From positions 1-64,000 of the forward strand of contig NZ_JAEUAK010000014.1 of NCBI RefSeq assembly GCF_019511345.1: DNA of 64,000 bases, read 5' to 3'. Below, in pieces: positions 23,635-32,663 of the stretch. The DNA comes from Rhizobium mesosinicum (GTDB lineage Bacteria; Pseudomonadota; Alphaproteobacteria; Rhizobiales; Rhizobiaceae). The position numbers were made by a program, and so were the translations under genes. Positions within the stretch are counted from its first letter, which is position 1; each line of letters opens with the position of its first letter. The notes beneath the pieces are model-generated. The model worked only from the letters and a program-made list of their open reading frames with translations. It ran no database searches and was not told the DNA's origin.

Positions 23635-24705
23635 ATGAAATTTCTCGATGAAGCAAAGGTCTATATCCGGTCGGGTGATGGCGGCGCGGGCAGCGTTTCC
23701 TTCCGCCGTGAGAAATTCATCGAGTTCGGCGGGCCTGACGGAGGCGACGGCGGACGCGGCGGCGATGTTTGGGTCGAGGCCGTCAATGGCCTCAACACGC
23801 TGATCGATTTCCGCTACCAGCAGCACTTCAAGGCGAAGGTCGGCATGCACGGCATGGGCAAGAACCGCACCGGCGCCAATGGCGACGACGTGACGCTCAA
23901 GGTTCCCGTCGGCACACAGATCTTCGAAGAGGATCAGGAAACCCTCATCTGCGACCTGACCGAGGAAGGCCAACGCTTCTGCCTCGCGAAAGGCGGCAAC
24001 GGCGGTTTCGGCAATGCTCACTTCAAGTCTTCGGTCAATCAGGCGCCGGACTGGGCCAATCCCGGACTTGAGGGCGAAGAAAAGACCATCTGGCTGCATC
24101 TGAAGCTGATTGCCGATGCCGGCCTCGTCGGCCTGCCGAATGCCGGCAAATCGACCTTCCTCGCTTCGGTCACGCGCGCGCGTCCGAAGATAGCCAACTA
24201 TCCTTTTACGACGCTGCACCCCAACCTCGGTGTCGCGACCATCGACAGCCAAGAGTTCATCCTTGCCGACATTCCCGGTCTCATCGAAGGCGCGCATGAG
24301 GGCGTGGGCATCGGCGACCGCTTCCTGGGCCATGTCGAGCGCACGCGCGTACTGCTGCATCTGGTCTCTGCCCAGGAGGAAAAGGTCGGCAAGGCCTACA
24401 AGACGGTGAAGCACGAGCTCGAAGCCTATGGCAACGACCTCGTCGACAAGCCGGAAATCGTCGCGCTCTCGCAGATCGACGTGCTCGACGATGCGACCCT
24501 GAAGAAAAAGGCGAAGGAACTCGCCAAGGCCTGCGGCAAGACGCCGTTCCTGATCTCGGCCGTCACCGGCAAGGGAATGACGGAGGTGCTGCGCGCGCTG
24601 CGCGACATCATCGTCGAAGCCAATACCGAGGAAAAGCCGGCCAAGACGCCAAAACTGCGCCATCGCGACATGATCCTCACCGACGAGGACGAGAGCGATG
24701 AGTAG
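23635..24705 (+). CDS. obgE: GTPase ObgE/CgtA
   Basis: A 356-aa protein with the Gly-rich Obg fold first (MKFLDEAKVYIRSGDGG), then the G domain: G1 GLPNAGKST, G3 DIPGLIEGAHEGVG, G4-like SQID and G5 SAVTGKG. It acts in late 50S ribosome maturation and stress signalling through ppGpp. It follows rplU-rpmA as in most bacteria and overlaps proB by 8 bases. The length is normal for alphaproteobacteria, with a short acidic C-terminal tail. Confidence 0.98.
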   Translation: MKFLDEAKVYIRSGDGGAGSVSFRREKFIEFGGPDGGDGGRGGDVWVEAVNGLNTLIDFRYQQHFKAKVGMHGMGKNRTGANGDDVTLKVPVGTQIFEEDQETLICDLTEEGQRFCLAKGGNGGFGNAHFKSSVNQAPDWANPGLEGEEKTIWLHLKLIADAGLVGLPNAGKSTFLASVTRARPKIANYPFTTLHPNLGVATIDSQEFILADIPGLIEGAHEGVGIGDRFLGHVERTRVLLHLVSAQEEKVGKAYKTVKHELEAYGNDLVDKPEIVALSQIDVLDDATLKKKAKELAKACGKTPFLISAVTGKGMTEVLRALRDIIVEANTEEKPAKTPKLRHRDMILTDEDESDE

Positions 24706-25867
24706 CCGCAAACCGCTGGATCGCTACCGACGGATCGTCATCAAGATCGGTTCGGCCTTGCTGGTGGATCGCAAGACCGGCCTGAAGAAAGCCTGGCTCG
24801 ACGCCATGTGCGCCGATATTGCGGCACTGAAGTCCAAAGGCGTCGATATCCTTGTTGTATCGTCAGGCGCTATCGCGCTCGGCCGCTCGGTGCTCGATCT
24901 TCCCTCCGGCGCCTTGAAGCTGGAGGAAAGCCAGGCGGCAGCGGCCGTCGGTCAGATCGCGCTTGCCCGCGCCTGGTCGGAAAGCCTTTCGCGCGATGAG
25001 ATCGTCGCCGGCCAAATCCTGCTGACCTTGGGCGATACCGAAGAGCGACGCCGTTACCTCAACGCCCGCGCCACCATCAGTCAGCTTCTGAAGATCGGCG
25101 CCGTGCCGATCATCAACGAGAACGACACGGTCGCAACCAGCGAAATCCGCTATGGTGATAACGATCGTCTGGCCGCCCGCGTCGCCACCATGACCGGCGC
25201 CGATCTGCTGATCCTTCTCTCCGATATAGACGGTCTCTACACCGCTCCGCCGCATCTCGATCCGGATGCGCAATTCCTGGAAACCGTTGCGGAAATCACC
25301 CCCGAGATCGAAGCCATGGCCGGTGGCGCGGCCTCCGAACTCTCACGCGGCGGCATGCGCACCAAGATCGATGCCGGCAAGATCGCGACGACTTCGGGCT
25401 GCGCCATGATCATCGCGTCGGGCAAGACGGAAAGCCCGCTTTCGGCAATCGAAAACGGTGCGCGCTCCTCCTGGTTTGCGCCTTCGGGCACGCCTGTGAC
25501 TGCCCGCAAGACCTGGATTGCCGGACAGCTTCAGCCTGCCGGCATGCTGCATCTCGATGAGGGTGCCGTCACAGCACTCGGCGCCGGCAAGAGCCTGCTG
25601 CCCGCCGGCGTGCGCAGCATCTCCGGCAATTTCGCCCGAGGCGATACAGTTGCGATCATTGCCCCCTCCGGCCGCGAGATCGCCCGCGGGCTGGTCAGCT
25701 ACGACGCAGAGGAAGCCCGCCAGATCGCCGGCCGCAAATCGGCTGACATCGAGGCGATCCTCGGTTACCCCGGCCGCGCCGCCATGGTCCATCGCGATGA
25801 CATGGTCATGACGGCGCAGATCGGTTCGAAATCGGAAAGGCAGAAGAAGGACGCAAGCTATGCCTGA
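24698..25867 (+). CDS. proB: Glutamate 5-kinase
   Basis: A 389-aa protein. The N-terminal amino-acid kinase domain (RIVIKIGSALLVD; VSSGAIALGRS; INENDTVATSEI) phosphorylates glutamate in the first step of proline synthesis. A C-terminal PUA domain (about 280-370) is present as in the long ProB form. It overlaps obgE by 8 bases and proA by 8 bases, so the three are translationally coupled. Proline feedback is expected from the family. Confidence 0.98.
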   Translation: MSSRKPLDRYRRIVIKIGSALLVDRKTGLKKAWLDAMCADIAALKSKGVDILVVSSGAIALGRSVLDLPSGALKLEESQAAAAVGQIALARAWSESLSRDEIVAGQILLTLGDTEERRRYLNARATISQLLKIGAVPIINENDTVATSEIRYGDNDRLAARVATMTGADLLILLSDIDGLYTAPPHLDPDAQFLETVAEITPEIEAMAGGAASELSRGGMRTKIDAGKIATTSGCAMIIASGKTESPLSAIENGARSSWFAPSGTPVTARKTWIAGQLQPAGMLHLDEGAVTALGAGKSLLPAGVRSISGNFARGDTVAIIAPSGREIARGLVSYDAEEARQIAGRKSADIEAILGYPGRAAMVHRDDMVMTAQIGSKSERQKKDASYA

Positions 25868-27143
25868 TGCAGTTGCGCTAAGCCCTGACATTGACGTGCT
25901 GATGAACGACATCGGCCGCAAGGCCAAGGCCGCCGCGCGACCGTTGGGTTTTGCTTCCACCGAGGCTAAAAACAAGGCTCTGAACGCCATGGCGGACGCC
26001 ATCCTGGCGAACAAAGCCCATATCCTTTCGGAGAATGCCAAGGATTTGAAGGATGTGGAGGGCACGGACATGCTCGCCTCATTCATCGACCGCCTGACGC
26101 TGAACGACAAGCGCGTCACGGAAATGGCCGAGGGCATCCGCGCAATCGCTGCTCTTGCCGACCCCGTGGGTGAAGTCATCGCCGCCTGGGATCGCCCGAA
26201 TGGCCTGAAGATCGAGCGTGTCCGCACGCCACTCGGCGTCATCGGCGTCATCTTCGAAAGCCGGCCGAACGTCACGGCCGATGCCGGTGCGCTCTGCCTG
26301 AAGGCCGGCAATGCGGTGATCCTGCGCTGCGGTTCGGATTCGCGCCGTTCCTCGGCTGCGATCCATGCCTGCATGGTCGAGGGCCTGAAGGCAGCCGGCC
26401 TGCCGGAACATGCGATCCAGCTTGTACCCGTGACCGATCGCGCCGCCGTCGGCGCTATGCTGCGCGGGCTTGATGGCGCAATCGACGTCATCGTGCCGCG
26501 TGGCGGCAAGAGCCTCGTTGCTCGCGTCCAGAGCGAGGCACGCGTACCGGTTTTCGCCCATCTCGAAGGCCTCTGCCATATCTATGTCGACGCCTCCGCC
26601 GATCTCGAAATGGCAAAAAAAATCATCGTCAATGCCAAGATGCGCCGCACCGGCGTCTGCGGCGCGGCTGAAACGCTGCTGGTAGACAGTGCTGCCACCG
26701 GCACGCATCTGGCACCGTTGCTCGAGGTTCTGACTGAAGCCGGCTGCGAGGTTCGCGGTTCGGCCGCGGTTCTCAACGTAGTATCCGGCCTGAAGCCTGC
26801 GACCGAAGAAGACTGGTCGACCGAATATCTGGACGCGATCATTTCCGTTGCCGTCGTCGACGGCGTTTCCGGCGCGATCGGCCATATCCAGAAATATTCG
26901 TCGAACCATACCGAAGCCGTGCTTGCCGAAGACCCTGAAGTCGTCGCACGCTTCTTTACGGAGATCGACTCGGCCATTCTGCTGCACAACGCCTCCACCC
27001 AGTTTGCCGATGGCGGCGAATTCGGCATGGGCGCGGAGATCGGCATCGCTACCGGCAAGATGCATGCGCGCGGCCCGGTTGGCGTCGAGCAGCTCACCTC
27101 CTTCAAGTACCGCGTTCGCGGCAACGGACAGACGCGGCCCTGA
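25860..27143 (+). CDS. proA: Gamma-glutamyl phosphate reductase
   Basis: A 427-aa protein of the aldehyde-dehydrogenase fold. It uses NADPH to reduce glutamyl-5-phosphate to the semialdehyde, the second step of proline synthesis. The catalytic Cys lies in MRRTGVCGAAET, and GVIGVIFESRPNVT is the nucleotide/substrate region. The length is typical. It overlaps proB and is followed after one base by nadD. Confidence 0.98.
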   Translation: MPDAVALSPDIDVLMNDIGRKAKAAARPLGFASTEAKNKALNAMADAILANKAHILSENAKDLKDVEGTDMLASFIDRLTLNDKRVTEMAEGIRAIAALADPVGEVIAAWDRPNGLKIERVRTPLGVIGVIFESRPNVTADAGALCLKAGNAVILRCGSDSRRSSAAIHACMVEGLKAAGLPEHAIQLVPVTDRAAVGAMLRGLDGAIDVIVPRGGKSLVARVQSEARVPVFAHLEGLCHIYVDASADLEMAKKIIVNAKMRRTGVCGAAETLLVDSAATGTHLAPLLEVLTEAGCEVRGSAAVLNVVSGLKPATEEDWSTEYLDAIISVAVVDGVSGAIGHIQKYSSNHTEAVLAEDPEVVARFFTEIDSAILLHNASTQFADGGEFGMGAEIGIATGKMHARGPVGVEQLTSFKYRVRGNGQTRP

Positions 27144-27144
27144 C

Positions 27145-27780
27145 GTGACCACAGAGCATGTAGACCGGCGCTATCTCCGCATGCCGCATAGCGAACGCGG
27201 CATGATCGTCGGTCTGTTCGGCGGCTCGTTCAATCCGCCGCATGAGGGCCATGCACTGGTCGCCGAAATCGCCATCCGCCGCCTGGGGCTGGATCAGCTC
27301 TGGTGGATGGTGACCCCAGGCAATCCGCTGAAAAGCCGCAATTATCTGGCACCCCTTGCGGAGCGTATAGCACGCAGCGAAGCGATCGCCACCGACCCGC
27401 ATATCAAGGTCACCGCCTTCGAGCAGGCATTTGGCGTAAGCTATACGGCCAATACGCTTTCCCGGGTCAAGGCGCGCAATCCGCATGTGCATTTCATCTG
27501 GATCATGGGCGCCGACAGCCTGGAGAATTTCCACCGCTGGCAGAAATGGCAGAATATCGCTCGGACCTTTCCGATCGCGGTTATCGACAGGCCAGGCTCG
27601 ACGCTCTCCTACCTGTCCTCGAAAATGGCGAAGACCTTTGCTTTTGCCCGCATCGACGAGGATGATGCCCGTATTCTCTGGAAAAAACCGGCGCCCGCCT
27701 GGACCTTCATTCACGGTCCGCGCTCGACTTTGAGCTCGACAGCCATCCGTAACAGCGATCAGCACAAGGCCGCGGAATAA
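27145..27780 (+). CDS. nadD: Nicotinate-nucleotide adenylyltransferase
   Basis: A 211-aa protein from GTG 27145, one base after the proA stop; ATG 27181 is an alternative. GLFGGSFNPPHEGH contains the nucleotidyltransferase HxGH-type motif and LSSTAIR near the end is the second ATP-binding motif. It makes nicotinate adenine dinucleotide for NAD synthesis. The position after proBA and before rsfS/rlmH is typical of rhizobia, although here modABC lies between. Confidence 0.95.
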   Translation: MTTEHVDRRYLRMPHSERGMIVGLFGGSFNPPHEGHALVAEIAIRRLGLDQLWWMVTPGNPLKSRNYLAPLAERIARSEAIATDPHIKVTAFEQAFGVSYTANTLSRVKARNPHVHFIWIMGADSLENFHRWQKWQNIARTFPIAVIDRPGSTLSYLSSKMAKTFAFARIDEDDARILWKKPAPAWTFIHGPRSTLSSTAIRNSDQHKAAE

Positions 27781-27811
27781 ATCGGATTGTTTGAAAGTTC
27801 CCAGAAATGAA

Positions 27812-27921
27812 AAGCCCGACGCGGGAGGAGGTGCGTCGGGCTTAAAACTTGATCGACAACTGGGAGGAGGAGTGTTGTCGATCCATCGGACGGCTATGGG
27901 AGGAGGAGAAGCCGTCGGATG
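27812..27921 (-). ncRNA. Three-hairpin sRNA with CCTCCTCCC loops (cuckoo-RNA/alpha-r14-like)
   Basis: Three tandem stem-loops: 27812-27822/27833-27843 (11 bp), 27851-27860/27874-27883 (10 bp) and 27884-27895/27910-27921 (12 bp, one mismatch). Every loop contains GGGAGGAGG on the plus strand, which is CCTCCTCCC on the minus strand, an anti-Shine-Dalgarno word. On the minus strand the last hairpin runs into TTTTCATTTC, which would make it the terminator, so I prefer that strand. This layout matches the cuckoo RNA (alpha-r14) family of alphaproteobacteria. A GATAAT lies at 27927-27922 but is very close to the first stem, so the promoter is unsure. Confidence 0.7.
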
Positions 27922-28228
27922 ATTATCTTTTAGCACATTTGTTCAGAAGGTGAATATAGGCTGGTGCATTGCAGCAATGCGTGCAATGCAAGTCTTCGCG
28001 TAACAATACCGCCTTCGCTGCCAATTTAATCAGCAAAAACAGGTTGATCCAAACTGACTCGTCGGATCTCTTGTCATTTGTCAGGTAGAAGCGCCGCATT
28101 TTTTCCTCGCGAGCTCTTGGATCGAGGAGAGCCATGCAACGCACGAATGCGTGAAGAGCGGGCCGTGGAAACCTGGCGCTGGCGCCGTTATGTTTTATCA
28201 AATACAACTCTAGCCAGGGCCTGCGCGC
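27922..28228. other. Intergenic region before modA
   Basis: No convincing gene. A 94-codon minus-strand frame (27923-28207) has no ribosome-binding site and no recognisable domain. The region would hold the promoter of the minus-strand sRNA and that of the mod operon. Confidence 0.5.
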
Positions 28229-28252
28229 CGTTATATTCGTCTAAATATTTCG
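28229..28252 (+). promoter_or_regulatory. ModE-box-like operator upstream of modA
   Basis: CGTTATATT and AATATTTCG form an imperfect inverted repeat (7 of 9) 20 bp before the modA start. It resembles the E. coli ModE consensus half-site CGnTATAT. A ModE-type regulator is encoded just past modC. Confidence 0.55.
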
Positions 28253-28271
28253 AATCCGGAAAGAAGAAATT

Positions 28272-29063
28272 ATGCAGAGCCGCCGCCACTGGATGAAACT
28301 GGCAACCGCCGCAATCTCGGCCATTTGGCTTGGCGCAGCAGCGCTTTCGACGCCTGCCGCAGCCGCTGAAAAGGTGACCGTCTTTGCCGCTGCAAGCCTC
28401 AAAAATGCGCTTGATGCGGCCAACGCCGCCTGGGCCGAGGAAAGCGGCAAGGAAGCCGTTGTTTCCTACGCGGCAAGCGGCGCACTGGCAAAGCAGATCG
28501 AGAATGGAGCCCCGGCTGACGTCTTTATTTCTGCCGACCTGAACTGGATGGACTATGTCGCCGATAAAAAGCTGATCAAGGCGGACACACGCTCCAACTT
28601 GCTCGGGAACCGCCTCGTTCTGGTCGCTGAAAACGGCAACCGGAAGCCGGTTGAAATTAAGGCGGGGTTCGATCTCGCCGGCCTCCTCGGCGACGGCAAG
28701 CTAGCCATGGGCGAGCCGAAGTCGGTTCCGGCCGGCAAGTATGGCCAAACAGCGCTCGACAAGCTCGGCGTCTGGAAGTCCGTCGAGACCAAGGTTGCCT
28801 ATTCGGAAAGCGTGCGTGCAGCCCTTGCCCTCGTTTCCCGCGGCGAAGCGCCTTACGGCATCGTCTATCAGACCGATGCGGCCGCCGATAAGGGCGTCGC
28901 GATCGTCGGCACCTTCCCGGCCGACTCTCACCCGCCGATCATCTATCCGATCGCCCTGCTTGCCGAAAGCAAGAACCCGGATGCCGCTGCCTATCTCGAC
29001 TTCCTGAAGTCCGGCAAGGCTGCCCCCTTCTTCACGGCTCAGGGTTTCACCATCCTGAAATAA
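28272..29063 (+). CDS. modA: Molybdate ABC transporter substrate-binding protein
   Basis: A 263-aa periplasmic protein. The signal sequence has a twin-Arg-like start (SRRHWMKL) and an AAA cleavage region. Mature motifs KVTVFAAASLKNALD and SYAASGALAKQIENGAPAD bind the oxyanion through Ser and main-chain amides. It delivers molybdate (or tungstate) to ModBC. It is first in modABC, 80 bp ahead of modB, with a ModE-box-like palindrome upstream. Confidence 0.96.
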   Translation: MQSRRHWMKLATAAISAIWLGAAALSTPAAAAEKVTVFAAASLKNALDAANAAWAEESGKEAVVSYAASGALAKQIENGAPADVFISADLNWMDYVADKKLIKADTRSNLLGNRLVLVAENGNRKPVEIKAGFDLAGLLGDGKLAMGEPKSVPAGKYGQTALDKLGVWKSVETKVAYSESVRAALALVSRGEAPYGIVYQTDAAADKGVAIVGTFPADSHPPIIYPIALLAESKNPDAAAYLDFLKSGKAAPFFTAQGFTILK

Positions 29064-29137
29064 TTGCGCAATCAGCGCCCAGAGCTTAGCGTGAAGGCTC
29101 GCTTCGGCGGCCTTCACTGTTTCGGAGACGATGACGT

Positions 29138-29839
29138 TTGGATATGTTCGGCTTGCGCGATGAGGAATGGACGGCGATCCTGCTGAGCCTGCGCATTTCC
29201 TTGGTCGCTATGGTGGCGAGCCTGCCGCCCGGCATCCTCGTCGCCTTGCTGCTTGCCCGCGGCCGCTTCTGGGGAAAGTCCGTCCTGAACGGCATCGTCC
29301 ACCTGCCGCTGATCCTGCCGCCAGTCGTTACCGGCTTCATCCTCCTCATCCTTTTCGGCCGCCGCGGCCCGATCGGCAGCCTGCTGGATCAATATCTGGG
29401 CATCGTATTGTCCTTTCGCTGGACGGGCGCGGCGCTTGCCTGCGGCGTCATGGGTTTCCCGCTGATGGTGCGCAGCATCCGCCTCTCCATCGAAGCCGTC
29501 GACCGCAAGCTGGAGGAAGCTGCCGGAACCCTCGGCGCGAACCCGGCTATGGTCTTCCTGACCGTCACGCTGCCGCTGATCATTCCCGGTGTCATTGTCG
29601 GCATGATCCTCTGTTTTGCCAAGGCGATGGGCGAGTTCGGCGCCACCATCACCTTCGTCTCCAATATCCCGGGCGAAACGCAGACTCTCTCGACCGCCAT
29701 CTATACCTTTACCCAGGTGCCGGATGGTGACGCCATTGCCGTGCGGCTCACTCTCATTTCCATCGCCATTTCCATGCTGGCCCTGCTCGCTTCGGAATTT
29801 CTCGCCTATCTCGCCGGCCGGAGGATCGATCCGGAATGA
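29138..29839 (+). CDS. modB: Molybdate ABC transporter permease
   Basis: A 231-233 aa inner-membrane protein with about five membrane segments. The cytoplasmic EAA loop EEAAGTLGANPAMVF contacts ModC. The TTG at 29138 or the ATG at 29144 may be the start; GGAG lies a little far upstream. The stop overlaps modC (ATGA), so the two are coupled. It forms the channel of the molybdate importer. Confidence 0.95.
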   Translation: MDMFGLRDEEWTAILLSLRISLVAMVASLPPGILVALLLARGRFWGKSVLNGIVHLPLILPPVVTGFILLILFGRRGPIGSLLDQYLGIVLSFRWTGAALACGVMGFPLMVRSIRLSIEAVDRKLEEAAGTLGANPAMVFLTVTLPLIIPGVIVGMILCFAKAMGEFGATITFVSNIPGETQTLSTAIYTFTQVPDGDAIAVRLTLISIAISMLALLASEFLAYLAGRRIDPE

Positions 29840-30906
29840 CGCTCATCGTCGAAGCAAGACATCGCCTCGGCGCCTTCGGGCTCGATGCCACCTTCACCTC
29901 TGAACGCGGCGTGACCGCGCTCTTCGGTCGTTCCGGCTCAGGCAAGACCTCCGTGATCCGCATCATTGCCGGCCTCATCCGACCGACTGAAGGCCGGGTG
30001 CTGCTCGACGGCGAGGCGTTGACGGATACGGCAAAGGGCATCTTCGTTCCCCGGCACCGCCGCCGTTTCGGCTACGTCTTCCAGGAGGCGCGGCTTTTTC
30101 CGCATTTGAGCGTCAAGGCAAACCTCTCCTATGGCCGCTGGTTCACACCGAAATCCCCACGCATTGAAAATTTCGATCGTGTCGTCGACCTGCTCGATAT
30201 CGGCCAGTTGCTCGCCCGCAGCCCTTCAAAGCTGTCGGGGGGCGAAAAGCAGCGTGTCGCAATCGGTCGCGCACTGCTTTCTTCGCCGCGTCTGCTCCTC
30301 ATGGACGAGCCCTTGGCCGCATTGGACGAAGCCCGCAAGGCCGAGATTCTGCCCTATCTCGAGCGTCTGCGCGACGAGATGGATATTCCGATCGTCTATG
30401 TCAGCCATTCGATCTCCGAAGTCGCGCGCCTGGCAAATCGGATCGTCGTGATGCGTGACGGCAAGGTGGAAGCCGCAGGGCCCGCAACAGAGATCCTCAG
30501 CCGTTCGTCGCTGCTCCCGGAGAACCGAAAGGAAGCCGGTGCCGTTCTGGAAGGCACGGTCGAAAATATCGATTTGGCCAATCGAATTTCTACGGTGCTG
30601 CTGAAGGCGGGCAGGCTCTATGTTCCGGGTGCCGCGCCGGCCATAGGCAGGCCCGTGCGCATCCACATCCCCGCCCGAGACGTGATGCTGGCGACACGCA
30701 AGCCGGAAGGGCTGAGCGCGCTCAACATTCTGGAAGGAACCGTCACGCAGGTTTCGCCAGCGGAGGATGGAACCGTCGAGATCCGCCTCGATTGCACCGG
30801 CGAGGCCATTCTCTCGCGTATCACCGCGCTGTCCTGCGAGCGCCTGGGACTATATCAGGGCATGCCGGCTTTCGCCGTTATCAAGACCGTGGCGCTGGAA
30901 GCCTGA
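29836..30906 (+). CDS. modC: Molybdate ABC transporter ATP-binding protein
   Basis: A 356-aa protein. Walker A FGRSGSGKTS, signature LSGGEKQRVAIGRALL, Walker B LLLMDEPLAALD and a switch His in YVSHS give a complete ABC ATPase. The C-terminal ~130 residues are a Mop/TOBE-type oxyanion-binding domain (LNILEGTVTQVSPAEDG), which allows inhibition by bound molybdate. It overlaps modB by four bases. It is convergent with modE, with no gap between the stop codons. Confidence 0.97.
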   Translation: MTLIVEARHRLGAFGLDATFTSERGVTALFGRSGSGKTSVIRIIAGLIRPTEGRVLLDGEALTDTAKGIFVPRHRRRFGYVFQEARLFPHLSVKANLSYGRWFTPKSPRIENFDRVVDLLDIGQLLARSPSKLSGGEKQRVAIGRALLSSPRLLLMDEPLAALDEARKAEILPYLERLRDEMDIPIVYVSHSISEVARLANRIVVMRDGKVEAAGPATEILSRSSLLPENRKEAGAVLEGTVENIDLANRISTVLLKAGRLYVPGAAPAIGRPVRIHIPARDVMLATRKPEGLSALNILEGTVTQVSPAEDGTVEIRLDCTGEAILSRITALSCERLGLYQGMPAFAVIKTVALEA

Positions 30907-31296
30907 TCAGCGCCGCCCGTCCGGCTGCGGATTACGGTTGTTTTCCAGCCAGGCGAGATCATCGGCAAGGCTGGTGCGTACCGTCTTTTCCATGTCGCGA
31001 AAGCGCGCCAGCAGTTGCTCCCCGAACGGCGTCAGCGCCGCGCCGCCGCCCTTCTGGCCGCCGCGCTGCGATTCCACCACCTGCGACTTGAACATGCGGT
31101 TCATCTCGGCAACCAGCATCCACGCACGACGATAGGACATGTCCATTGCGCGGCCGGCCGCCGAGATCGAACCTGTCTCGCGGATATGCTCGAGCAGCTC
31201 CATCTTGCCGTGGCCGAGGCGATCGTCATCGGGAAAAGTGATTCGCAGGACGGGGGCGAGCGGGATTTTGGTAGTTTTGGTCATTTCGGTCGGCAT
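30907..31296 (-). CDS. modE: ModE-type winged-helix regulator (DNA-binding domain only)
   Basis: A 129-aa protein with the LysR/ModE-like winged helix: GHGKMELLEHIRETGSISAA, then RAMDMSYRRAWMLV and QRGGQKGGGAALTPFG. Full-length ModE has two extra Mop domains that bind molybdate; these are missing here, as in several alphaproteobacterial ModE-like proteins. It may still act on the palindrome before modA. It ends directly against modC. Confidence 0.88.
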   Translation of the reverse strand: MPTEMTKTTKIPLAPVLRITFPDDDRLGHGKMELLEHIRETGSISAAGRAMDMSYRRAWMLVAEMNRMFKSQVVESQRGGQKGGGAALTPFGEQLLARFRDMEKTVRTSLADDLAWLENNRNPQPDGRR

Positions 31297-31485
31297 TTGC
31301 GGGAAATCATCGGCACTTTACGCCCTACCGCAAACGCTGTACACAGCCCCTCCATCTCGACCGAGGGTCGAAATCTCGATTTCGTGACGCCAAATGCGGC
31401 TTTCCGCCGTTCGCGCGCTGCGCCGCGTCTTGAAACGTTAATGGTTTGATGCCTATCTTAACCATGATCCGGTTGTACCGGATCC

Positions 31486-31938
31486 GTGTTGTGCATGGTT
31501 TGTCATTCCAGGAAAGGGAAAGCACTGACAACAGTACACGCCAAGGGAAAAACGCTTGCCGTTATCCCGAAGGGTGCGGAACGTGGCGCCGATGCCGCCG
31601 CCCGTGCTCTGGAAGCCGTCCTCGCAAGCCTCGAGGACTCCAAAGCTGAAGATATCGTCACCATCAACATTGCCGGAAAATCGGCGCTGGGAGACTACAT
31701 GGTGGTCGTCTCCGGCCGCTCGAACAGGCATGTCATGGCGATCGCCGATCATCTTCTCACCGATCTCAAGGACGAGGGCTTCGGTACAGCCCGCGTCGAA
31801 GGTCAGGAAGGTGGTGATTGGATCCTGATCGACACCGGTGACATCATCGTGCATGTGTTCCGTCCCGAAATTCGCGAGTTCTACAACATCGAAAAGATGT
31901 GGGCGGCTCCGGATATGGACGAAGAAACGCGGCACTGA
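31486..31938 (+). CDS. rsfS: Ribosome silencing factor
   Basis: Up to 150 aa. The core (about residues 38-140; DIVTINIAGKSALGDYMVVVSGRSNRH, GGDWILIDTGDIIVHVF) is the RsfS/Iojap fold, which binds L14 and blocks subunit joining in slow growth. The start is unclear: GTG 31486, ATG 31495, or CTG 31525 before TTVHAKGK, the last having GGAAAGGG at good spacing. It lies ahead of rlmH, as in most bacteria. Confidence 0.93.
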   Translation: MLCMVCHSRKGKALTTVHAKGKTLAVIPKGAERGADAAARALEAVLASLEDSKAEDIVTINIAGKSALGDYMVVVSGRSNRHVMAIADHLLTDLKDEGFGTARVEGQEGGDWILIDTGDIIVHVFRPEIREFYNIEKMWAAPDMDEETRH

Positions 31939-32056
31939 CAGGCAGCCTGGCATTCGCCCGGTGCCTGAGACGTGGTAACTGACCGGGCCGGCTTTCGATG
32001 GCTGGCCGGGAAGTCCACATTGCGCTTCCAGAGCGCGGCGTAGCAGGAGCGGACGA

Positions 32057-32539
32057 ATGCGGATTGGTCTTTTTGCGGTGGGACGGCTGAAGTCCGGCCC
32101 CGAAAAGGATCTTGCGGCCCGCTATTTCGACCGTTTTGCCAAGGCCGGTCCTGCGGTCGGGCTGGAGTTTTCTCGTATCGCCGAAGTCGCCGAAAGCCGC
32201 GCCTCCAATGCGGAAACCCGCAAGCGCGAGGAAGCGGCCATGCTGGCGAAATCCCTCTCCGAAGGCAGCGTCCTCATTCTCCTCGACGAACGCGGCAAGG
32301 CGCTGGACAGCGAAGCTTTCGCCAATCTTCTCGGCAGCTACCGCGATCAGGGCAAACGCGACCTCACGATCGCAATCGGCGGCGCCGATGGCCTTGATCC
32401 TTCTCTCTACGATCGCGCCGACATGACACTCTGCCTCGGCAAGATGACCTGGCCGCATCAGATCGTCCGCACGCTCATTGCCGAACAACTCTATCGGGCC
32501 GTGACCATCCTGTCCGGGCACCCTTATCATCGCGTCTGA
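32057..32539 (+). CDS. rlmH: 23S rRNA pseudouridine1915 N3-methyltransferase
   Basis: A 160-aa SPOUT-class protein starting MRIGLFAVGRLKSGPEKDL. The knotted SAM-binding C-terminus includes IAIGGADGLDP and LGKMTWPHQIVR. It methylates pseudouridine 1915 in helix 69 of 23S rRNA. The length is typical. It follows rsfS by 118 bp, the usual order, and precedes envC. Confidence 0.97.
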   Translation: MRIGLFAVGRLKSGPEKDLAARYFDRFAKAGPAVGLEFSRIAEVAESRASNAETRKREEAAMLAKSLSEGSVLILLDERGKALDSEAFANLLGSYRDQGKRDLTIAIGGADGLDPSLYDRADMTLCLGKMTWPHQIVRTLIAEQLYRAVTILSGHPYHRV

Positions 32540-32663
32540 TGCAGCCCAAAACACTCACGCAGCCGTGTTTTGCCTCAGGGCCTCTTCTCCTTCAAACTTT
32601 CTGGCCAACAGGCCCAAATCAGCTTAGGTTCCGGGCGATTTGAACGAGTAAACCCCGACACGC

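Noticed and set aside
23548..24711. 387-codon minus-strand frame over obgE
   Set aside because: Shadow of obgE; the protein is low-complexity and unrelated to any family I know.
27923..28207. 94-codon minus-strand frame before modA
   Set aside because: No ribosome-binding site or domain, and it runs into the hairpin RNA region; kept as intergenic.
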